Below are positions 58,640 to 64,000 of a DNA stretch of 64,000 bases, one piece after another. The translations under genes were made by a program, and so were the position numbers. Under the pieces are notes generated by a model, which searched no databases, was not told where the DNA came from, and was given only the letters and a program-made list of their open reading frames with translations. Source of the DNA: DATMER01 sp035556715 (lineage in GTDB: Bacteria > Acidobacteriota > Thermoanaerobaculia > Multivoradales > UBA5704); contig DATMER010000142.1 of assembly GCA_035556715.1 (NCBI GenBank), positions 37,716 through 101,715 of the forward strand. Direction: 5' to 3'. Every line of letters starts with the position of its first letter. Position 1 is the first letter of the stretch.

Positions 58640-59110
58640 TCTCCTCGGACGATCGGCGTCTCGCCCGAAGACATTGCCGCCTCGCGAGATCCTTTCCCGC
58701 GGGGGCAAACGCTTCGGGTGACTCCGAAACTCAGCGGAGCTTTGCCGAAGTCCATCGGCGCTCACCAAAACGCATCGGCGCGGCGCCGAAGCTCATCGGA
58801 CTCTCGCGGAAGTCTACCGGCACTCGCCGAAACCCATTGGCGTCTCGCCAAGTCCATTGAAGTGTTCCCGAAGTCCATTGGAGAGTCGCTGATGGATCTT
58901 GGAGGCTGGCGATGGACTTTGGAGGTCCGGCAATCGCGTTGGGGAGTCGCCGATGGGTGTTGGAGAGCCGGCTATGGCTATTGGCGAGTCGACGATCGGT
59001 TTGGCGGTCTCGGATGGGTTTCGCCGAACCGCCGATGGGCTTTAGCGAGCGGCTATCGAGTTTGGCGAGCCGCCGATCGGTTTCGGGGACGCGCCAATGG
59101 ACATCGGCGA
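58640..59110. repeat. Second degenerate 21-bp-period array, with inversion
   Basis: Units near CGCCGAANTCCATTGGCGNCT run through about 58900, then units of the opposite sense (CGCCGATNGGTTTTGGCGAGC) follow to 59110. The 21-base period gives heptapeptide frames such as LAKSIEV. The period matches the arrays at 10 and 13.6 kb but the consensus is different. No gene in it. Confidence 0.65.
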
Positions 59111-59670
59111 GTTGCGAGCTTCCGCGACGGGAGCAGGCCCGCCCCGAAACGCCGCCATCAGGAAGCCGAAGGCCGCGGCGCCCCGATCAGGATCGCGACG
59201 GTGAGGGACGGTAAGGGGGGGAGGATCATCGAGCCGCGGTGTTGCCTGACTCGGCCGGCAACTTATCCGTCATGTTCTTGACGCAGAAGCCGCCGAGCCT
59301 TCGCAGCTCCAGGAGAGGGATCTCTCGTCCCTGCCAGAGGATGACTCGCATCGTGGCATCCGCTTATCCGTCCGCATAAGCACCCTGCCAGAGTGCTTAC
59401 GGACAGGCTTGCCCCGGCTCGCAGAATACAGCCTCTGTGGAATCTGCCACTTACCGCTACGGCTTCCATCGGATCTGTCGCATAAGCGTCCCGGCCCGGT
59501 CAGAAATGAAGGACGCTTACGCGACATCCTGTCCAAGTTGACGGACCGGACGTCCGGGCGTAACATCAGCTAAAGCGTAGAAACGAAGAGCCTATCGACA
59601 TACCGCCATAGACCATTGAAGATCGCCACTCGTCGGTAAGGCAGAAAGTCGTGGAATATTGATCGCGAGG
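59111..59670. other. Region before the cassette array; no gene recognised
   Basis: No integrase gene is present. A 41-residue frame on the minus strand (59226-59351; MRVILWQGREIPLLELRRLG) is protein-like but lacks a ribosome binding site. Two inverted-repeat pairs occur at about 59370-59404 and 59476-59526. The stretch to 59670 just before GTTATGC would be where attI is expected. Confidence 0.4.
59476..59526. repeat. 16-bp inverted repeat, one mismatch
   Basis: TGTCGCATAAGCGTCC (59476-59491) pairs with GGACGCTTACGCGACA (59511-59526) across 19 bases. A shorter imperfect pair with related sequence (GTCCGCATAAGCAC, GTGCTTACGGAC) lies at 59370-59404. They resemble recombinase core sites, but no matching recombinase is in view. 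Confidence 0.5.
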
Positions 59671-59693
59671 TTATGCGTTGAGGCTTGACGAAA

Positions 59694-60206
59694 GTGAAGT
59701 GGCCATCCAAGGTTGAGAGTCAACGGTGGGAGATCGGGGAGTTCCTCGATGTGTATCGCCGTCTTCCGCACGGCCTTGATTTGGAAGTGGTAGAGGAGCG
59801 CGATAAGCCAGACTTCTTCGTCCAGGAAGTTGGAGGGGTTCGTAGATTTGGCGTGGAACTAACCTCCGTGTATCTAAACGATAGGAGTGTGCCCGACGCC
59901 CATATGAACGAATCCTTTGACTGGCTTGACCTGGAATGCGATCTTGAGCAACTAGCGTTGTACGAGGCGCGGTTGGCTCAGGCAGTAGGAGAGAAGGTCA
60001 AAATCGCTAGGCGAGAATACGACATCCGCTATCCGCTCCTACTGTCGATTTACGTGAACGAGTACATCTCGAAGTTCATCACGAAAGAGCGTTGGTACAA
60101 GCTCCGACTGGATCATGACACGGTGTTCGGAGACACCGCCCCGTTCATAGAAGTACTGTTTTGGAATCTCCCAAATAACGGAGCATTCAGCATACGCTCC
60201 TCGTAG
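59694..60206 (+). CDS. Cassette 1: PD-(D/E)xK-like protein, tentative
   Basis: 170 residues from GTG at 59694, eleven bases after GAGG; TTG at 59685 is the alternative. The KPDFFVQEV ... RFGVELTSVYLND segment (about 38-65) gives D-x(n)-E-L-T, the pattern of some restriction-type nuclease cores. The rest is helical with EYDIRYPLLLSIYVNEYISK. It begins 24 bases after the cassette boundary, as integron genes do. Function not certain. Confidence 0.6.
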   Translation: MKWPSKVESQRWEIGEFLDVYRRLPHGLDLEVVEERDKPDFFVQEVGGVRRFGVELTSVYLNDRSVPDAHMNESFDWLDLECDLEQLALYEARLAQAVGEKVKIARREYDIRYPLLLSIYVNEYISKFITKERWYKLRLDHDTVFGDTAPFIEVLFWNLPNNGAFSIRSS

Positions 60207-60240
60207 TGTGTAAGGAATGCCCGAGGAAAGCAGGTGGTGT

Positions 60241-60639
60241 ATGAGATACAATAACGTAACCCGGGTTGTGCTGCCGGTACTGCTCCTGGGACTCCTCTTA
60301 AGCGCATCGGCTGCGCAGGGAGATTGGGCATTTGGAAGTGATCATGAGGAGATGAAGGGCTTCGTGATCGCAGCCGTGGGTAAGATATCGGCTGAGAGCA
60401 AGTATGATCCAAGGACATTTGAGCGTCTGCAATGGTATGAGTTCCGGGAGTCGTACAGTAGAAAATTCTGTTTCAAGTTCAAGTCGTTCTACGGTTCGTC
60501 GGGTTTAGACGACCAGGCGGCATTGCTGCTCGTTGATGAAAGCAAGGATGTTCGGCTGGCTATCATTGAGTCGTCGGTTGGAAACATCAAGGTTCAGGTT
60601 GAGGAGATGGAGCCCGTGCAGTGTCCGGCGGGGTATTGA
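60241..60639 (+). CDS. Cassette 1: small secreted protein
   Basis: 132 residues with signal peptide (VVLPVLLLGLLLSASAAQG). The mature part has a long helix then strands, two cysteines (KFCFKF and VQCPAGY) and no known motif. ATG at 60241 has AGGTGG upstream; ATG at 60217 also possible but directly abuts AAGGA. It ends four bases before the attC site. Confidence 0.65.
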   Translation: MRYNNVTRVVLPVLLLGLLLSASAAQGDWAFGSDHEEMKGFVIAAVGKISAESKYDPRTFERLQWYEFRESYSRKFCFKFKSFYGSSGLDDQAALLLVDESKDVRLAIIESSVGNIKVQVEEMEPVQCPAGY

Positions 60640-60642
60640 GAC

Positions 60643-60716
60643 GCATAACCCCAAGCTCCACCGGACGGAAACCGCAAAATGCGCGGTTCCGCCGGTGAGC
60701 TTCATAGGCGTTCTGC
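60643..60716 (+). repeat. attC site 1 (cassette 1/2)
   Basis: R'' GCATAAC (60643-60649), arms AAGCTC-C-ACCGG-A-CGGAA-A-CCGC against GCGG TTCCG CCGGT GAGCTT with three extrahelical bases all on the left strand, and R' GTTCTGC (60710-60716). R'' complements the cassette start at 59670-59676. Confidence 0.85.
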
Positions 60717-60764
60717 GACTCGGGGAGTGCGGCTTTGTTTGAAGCACCATAGAAATGCAAAATT

Positions 60765-61616
60765 ATGAAGCGACCCGCTATCCCGGCTGAAGCTGCTAGG
60801 TCCGTACTAATCGAAGCCGGCCATCGCTGTGCTGTGTGTGGAGTGCCTTGCCCTCTTGAGCGGGCGCATATAGTTCCATGGCGAAACTCTCGAGATCATG
60901 CTGTAGAGAATTTGATCTGCCTCTGCGCCAACTGCCACGAGATGGCCGATAGAGATAAGTGGGGAGAAAGGGTTCTTCGAGAGTACAAGGCCAATCCGTG
61001 GGTACACCGTCAGAACTCCAATCACAAAGAGGCTAACACCTTCGCGCTAGTCCAAATTGTGATTCAGAAGGAATTGCGTGACTTTGACGACTACCAACTT
61101 GAAATTCTGCGCTATGCGCTTGCAAAGTTCCTCGATACTGATCCCAAGGCGATAAAGGTTGTTGCGTGTAGAAAGGGTAGCGTTAAGCTCATCATAGAGT
61201 GTCCCGCCAGCGCAGCAGAGGCGCTAAGGAGCGCGTTCCAAAACAAAAGGCAGGATCTCCAAAGCAGCTTACCGCTTTTTCCCGTTGAGAATGTAGAGGC
61301 CGTCCTGTCGGGGGAAGTTGCCCTGGCAGTTATAGAAGGCACTCCCGCGGAAGTCGAGCTACTCGATCTGGTGAAAGAGGCAGTGGAGAAACTTCCTGTG
61401 CACCTCCGAGAATTGATTTACTTGGAATTTATCGAACGTAGTTCATCCAATGAAATTGCCTCTCAACTCCAACTGTCACCTGACTCCTACTATCGGTTGA
61501 AATCCCATGCCTTCAGCGCCCTCAAGAAAATACTGCAAGAGATGTGGCACCAGCGGAATGAAGGTGAATCGTCGCAGAACCCCGCCCCTGCAGCGGACGG
61601 CAGAGGCCGCCGCTGA
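60765..61616 (+). CDS. Cassette 2: HNH endonuclease fused to sigma-region-4-like HTH
   Basis: 283 residues. N-terminal HNH: CAVCG, RAHIVPW and NLICLCANCHEMAD, with two Cys pairs for zinc (about 19-65). Residues ~85-175 form a domain with DFDDYQLEILRYALAKFL and IKVVACRKGSVKLIIE, a pattern seen beside nucleases and NTPases. Residues ~200-265 (EAVEKLPVHLRELIYLEFIE and SNEIASQLQLSPDSYYRLKS) are a sigma-70 region 4 helix-turn-helix. The fusion suggests a DNA- or promoter-directed nuclease. The stop lies inside attC 2. Confidence 0.8.
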   Translation: MKRPAIPAEAARSVLIEAGHRCAVCGVPCPLERAHIVPWRNSRDHAVENLICLCANCHEMADRDKWGERVLREYKANPWVHRQNSNHKEANTFALVQIVIQKELRDFDDYQLEILRYALAKFLDTDPKAIKVVACRKGSVKLIIECPASAAEALRSAFQNKRQDLQSSLPLFPVENVEAVLSGEVALAVIEGTPAEVELLDLVKEAVEKLPVHLRELIYLEFIERSSSNEIASQLQLSPDSYYRLKSHAFSALKKILQEMWHQRNEGESSQNPAPAADGRGRR

Positions 61617-61634
61617 GGGGCAATTCCGTTACAC
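61574..61634 (+). repeat. attC site 2 (cassette 2/3)
   Basis: R'' GCAGAAC (61574-61580), arms CCCCT-G-CAGCGG and CCGCTGAGGGG with one extrahelical G, R' GTTACAC (61628-61634). R'' is the exact complement of R' in attC site 1. Confidence 0.87.
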
Positions 61635-62286
61635 GGCCGCTTACGGTTTGGTGGTAACTGAGCTGTTGTAGAGTTGGCAATAGGACGGAGGCTCATGAAT
61701 CTGAAGTGGCATGAGCGTGTTGCTTTCTGTGGCCTCGGTGAGCGGCTGCCCGCCAAGCTTCGAGCAACGATTTTGCCCTTCGAGCATCGCTTCCAGATGC
61801 TGCTTGGGTTGTCGAGCAATCTGCCTCAGGAACTCTGCTGTCTCGTTTCGCAACTTTCTGCAAATCACCCGCGGTGCCTCATGGTATCTGAGGCATCGCT
61901 CTCCTCAAGTCTGGCCGGTCAGCGGGCTTGCTTCCGAGCAACTTCTGTGGCGGCTTTGGCCTTTGGCCGCGGTGCCCTCGACAGGTTCGAGGTGGTAGAC
62001 AGCGGCAGTGCCCTGCGTTCCTGCTCCCGAGCTTTCTCGTCGCGCTTCGGCAATTCTCTGCAAAGCCGCTCGGCCTGCAGGTTGGTAGCTGAGGCGTCGC
62101 TTTCCGGTAGTGTTTCCCGAGAAGCCTCCGAGGCTTCGAGAGACAATCAGGGCGGCTGGGGCAGCTGCTCTCTTCGATCGGCCTTGTTGGCCTTCTGGCA
62201 TCGAGCTCAGGGTCGTTCGTGGCATGGCGATCGTCGCCCCCGCCCAGGCCGTCGGAAGAGCAGTGGTAAACTGGCTGAACTCGGCC
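61635..62286. other. Cassette 3: no gene recognised
   Basis: Frames are open on both strands through much of it (one of 238 codons on the plus strand), but amino-acid composition is Ser/Arg/Ala-rich and none has a ribosome binding site. It contains a degenerate internal direct repeat (about 61858 and 62055, sharing CTCTGCAAA and CTGAGGCNTCGCT). Cassettes without a gene are known. Confidence 0.45.
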
Positions 62287-62407
62287 GCGTAACCCGCCGC
62301 CTCAAGCGGACGCGTGAGCTATCATCAGCGGTGCCCTGCGGTCGATCGTGGCTTCGAGGAGCAATGGTAGCCTGCATGGGCGCCGCTTAGGCGGGCGAGC
62401 GTTGGCC
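62287..62407 (+). repeat. attC site 3 (cassette 3/4)
   Basis: R'' GCGTAAC (62287-62293), arms CCGCCT-C-AAGCGG against CCGCTTAGGCGG with one extrahelical C, long loop, R' GTTGGCC (62401-62407). Total 121 bp. Its left half is homologous to sites 2 and 5 (AGCGGACGC). Confidence 0.83.
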
Positions 62408-62442
62408 GTCATAGAACGAATTGAAGCCTGGAGGAAAGCTTA

Positions 62443-62685
62443 GTGGCAAATGCCCTTGCTGTTGCGGGCCCTAACTCTAAATACCAGCAACCAGGTGCAG
62501 AGCCGGCAGGCTTCTGGGCTGGTCTGTGGCATGGGCTAATTGCGCCCATCACCTTTCTTGCTAGCCTGTTCACCCCCGATGTACGAATATACGAGACTAA
62601 CAATCGAGGCCGGCTATACGATTTCGGCTTTATAATTGGAGTATCAGGAGCCTTCGGGAGCAGCGGCTCCGGAGTCAGCTCTTAA
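62443..62685 (+). CDS. Cassette 4: small membrane protein
   Basis: 80 residues from GTG with GGAGGAAAG upstream. The core GFWAGLWHGLIAPITFLASLF is one amphipathic/membrane segment, then VRIYETNNRGRLYDFGFIIG and a second short hydrophobic segment. Short proteins of this kind with WHGLIAPITF are common in diverse bacteria; function unknown. It lies 36 bases after the cassette start. Confidence 0.75.
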   Translation: MANALAVAGPNSKYQQPGAEPAGFWAGLWHGLIAPITFLASLFTPDVRIYETNNRGRLYDFGFIIGVSGAFGSSGSGVSS

Positions 62686-63167
62686 AGCTAGCTGCAATAG
62701 TCACCGGCCAGCAATAACATTGGCCATCTCGGGAGAGAGGTAGAGAGGAATCTCTCTGTCAAAGGTGCTAGGGTGTTCGCTGCTTTCACTTCCGCTGCGC
62801 TGCGGCACTAAGTGCCCGGATCGGCATCTCCGCCCTGAACTCCCGGCCTCCATTCAAGCGACCGTGGTCGAGCAGGCATCGCGAGGTCCAAGTTCCTGTG
62901 GTCGGGCCCGCGAATTGCTTCCGCAACTCGCTACGGTCATTCCGGATCCGGATCCAGTTTCCAAAGATGCAGCTTGGCCTCCGCTTCGCTGCGGCCAAAC
63001 TGCTCCGGTCTGCGGACCAGCCAAGGGGCCATGAATCTAAGCGGGGCCTTGGCGGCTAGAGGAGTCGACAGTGGGTCTTCTGCCACCAACCGGCAGGTCC
63101 GTTGTAGAATAAAGAAGGGCAGCGCAGTGGAGCCATAGCCATATACGCGAGTAGGAAATCCTGGTTC
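62686..63167. other. Cassette 4 remainder; no gene recognised
   Basis: About 480 bases between the membrane-protein stop and the attC. Open frames are short and non-protein-like. It contains GCTGCGCTGCGG-type low-complexity patches. Nothing further seen. Confidence 0.45.
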
Positions 63168-63228
63168 GGCCAACCAGCGGCTCCAGCGGACGGCTGGCGC
63201 CGCGCGCTGAGCCGTCACAGCGTTGTGC
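63168..63228 (+). repeat. attC site 4 (cassette 4/5)
   Basis: R'' GGCCAAC (63168-63174), arms CGGCTC-C-AGCG against CGCTGAGCCG with one extrahelical C, R' GTTGTGC (63222-63228). R'' exactly complements R' of site 3. Confidence 0.86.
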
Positions 63229-63743
63229 GTCGGGTGATCCGTGCTCTTCCAATCAGTAATGGTTGCTGAGCCTGTGTCCTCTCGAGCCGTCGTTGCGTGC
63301 TCCCGAAGTTCTGATCGCTCCCGCGGAGCCGCCTCGACCCTGCGAGCAAGGTTTGTCGGGCTTGATCGAGCTGAGGTTCACCGGTAGTGGCTTCGAGCAT
63401 CGGCAGTGCCCTCTGGGGCGTCCTCCTCTTCGAACACCTTCGGTGGTGGCTTGGCTGGATTTCCCTCGCGACCAGGTGGTGCCAGGCCCGCCTCTCCTTC
63501 AGACCGTCCATTGCCGTTCTGCGACACGTCGGCCGCTATCCGGCGTTCTTGCTGTCGAGCGGGTGGTGCTCCGAAGATTTGGCCGGCAGCGGCATGGGCT
63601 TCGTTGACCAGCAAGAGCGGCGGGGCCAGCCGCTTGGCTTCGGACAGCGGTCGAACACAGCTTCGAGAGGCGGCGGTGGTGTTCGATGCGGCTTCGGGAT
63701 CGGCAGCGAGGTGTGCCCACCCCTACAGATCTCGACCTGTAGC
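63229..63743. other. Cassette 5: no gene recognised
   Basis: About 515 bases with several overlapping open frames on both strands, none with ribosome binding site or natural composition. GCCTTC/GGCTTCGG-rich. Shares the phrase CGGCAGTGCCCT with cassette 3, so distant relationship is possible. Confidence 0.4.
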
Positions 63744-63867
63744 GCACAACCCTGCCATTGCAGCGGACGCTTGAGCTATAATGAGCTGTCTACGCCTGTC
63801 AGCGACCGTGGCTCCGGCCGCCTTCTGAGGACTGCGAGCAGCGCCGCTGAACGGCCGAACGTTGGCC
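63744..63867 (+). repeat. attC site 5 (cassette 5/6)
   Basis: R'' GCACAAC (63744-63750), arms GCCATT-G-CAGCGG against CCGCTGAACGGC with one extrahelical G and one mismatch, long loop, R' GTTGGCC (63861-63867). R'' complements R' of site 4. Similar in length and sequence to site 3. Confidence 0.84.
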
Positions 63868-63927
63868 GTCGAATAGTCCATCGCGATGCTGGGTCAAACC
63901 GGGAAACAACTTGCCAAGGAGTAAGGT

Positions 63928-64000
63928 ATGCTTGCCAAGTTTCGTATCTCAGTCGCTGCGACCGTAGCCATCAGTGTTGCGGCGGTTCTCATCGCTAGTC
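63928..64000 (+). CDS. Cassette 6: start of an exported protein, partial
   Basis: The window ends 24 codons in. MLAKFRISVAATVAISVAAV is a signal peptide. AAGGAGTAAGGT lies directly before the ATG. The gene begins 67 bases after the attC 5 crossover, in cassette orientation. Confidence 0.7.
   Translation, partial: MLAKFRISVAATVAISVAAVLIAS

Larger units (their letters stand above)
59671..64000 (+). mobile_element. Integron gene-cassette array (five cassettes plus a partial)
   Basis: Five attC-like sites divide the region. In each cassette the 7-bp sequence at the start and the 7-bp sequence in the attC at its end are complementary: GTTATGC with GCATAAC, GTTCTGC with GCAGAAC, GTTACAC with GCGTAAC (one mismatch), GTTGGCC with GGCCAAC, GTTGTGC with GCACAAC. 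This is the property imposed by excision as circles. Each hairpin has an extrahelical base at the same position. No integron integrase lies in the window, so this is either an integrase-less cluster or part of a larger integron extending right. Cassette genes have mixed, often lower G+C. Confidence 0.88.

Noticed and set aside
59111..59670. Integron integrase gene before the first cassette
   Set aside because: No frame on either strand shows tyrosine-recombinase residues (R, H-x2-R, Y); the region is too short and full of stops.
61674..62390. 238-codon open frame through cassette 3
   Set aside because: Runs into the attC hairpin, has no ribosome binding site and an unnatural Ser/Arg composition; open frames also exist on the other strand.
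1..64000. tRNA or rRNA genes
   Set aside because: I looked for cloverleaf arms and CCA-type ends in the intergenic spaces and found none I could support; a covariance search would be decisive.

Overview
The window is high-GC chromosomal DNA from a bacterium that I place in the Acidobacteriota, probably near Thermoanaerobaculia. The grounds are three tandem secreted proteins joining a GWxTD-like region to the von Willebrand A domain typical of Acidobacteria, a secreted RHS protein, a BNR/sortilin-type secreted propeller, many ECF sigma/zinc-finger regulators, and the overall base composition. The placement is inference; there is no rRNA or tRNA gene here to settle it.

Layout. 1-2.5 kb: the start of a secreted protein, a small secreted peptide carrying two copies of a DNGM-IDP motif, and a zinc-finger/TPR protein. 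2.5-10 kb: an RHS polymorphic-toxin locus on the minus strand (secreted partner, full-length RHS with its own toxin tip and immunity gene, then an orphan displaced RHS tip with another immunity gene and a core remnant). 10.1-13.9 kb: a degenerate 21-bp repeat array split by a complete 3.39-kb IS1-type transposon that has 20-bp inverted ends, an 8-bp target duplication and a protease-containing cargo. 14-21.9 kb: VapBC, a membrane glycosyltransferase, DedA, an SLC13-type transporter, and a cysteine desulfurase-MnmA operon for tRNA thiolation. 21.9-38 kb: three GWxTD-VWA paralogues, Maf, TrmJ, sigma factor, KDPG aldolase, macrodomain, ArgS and flotillin.

39-47.7 kb looks like a regulatory/defence cluster: a CHAT protease fused to a STAND ATPase, a CPBP membrane protease, an ECF sigma factor, a helix-rich unknown, a zinc-finger protein preceded by two copies of an ECF-type promoter, and a frameshifted P-loop NTPase with a C-terminal PD-(D/E)xK-like domain. 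47.7-54.6 kb is glycolytic (phosphofructokinase, two overlapping GAPDH genes) plus the BNR protein. 54.6-57.6 kb is a low-GC island carrying a NACHT-like ATPase, bounded by a 42-bp direct repeat copied from the 3' end of the BNR gene. 57.6-59.1 kb holds an HxlR regulator, a divergent secreted protein and a second 21-bp-period array.

59.67-64 kb is an integron gene-cassette array. Five attC-like sites have single extrahelical bases at the same place in the hairpin, and the 7-bp simple-site ends are complementary cassette by cassette (GTTATGC/GCATAAC, GTTCTGC/GCAGAAC, GTTACAC/GCGTAAC with one mismatch, GTTGGCC/GGCCAAC, GTTGTGC/GCACAAC). Cassettes encode a nuclease-like protein, secreted and membrane proteins, and an HNH endonuclease fused to a sigma-region-4-like helix-turn-helix. 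No integron integrase is present in the window.
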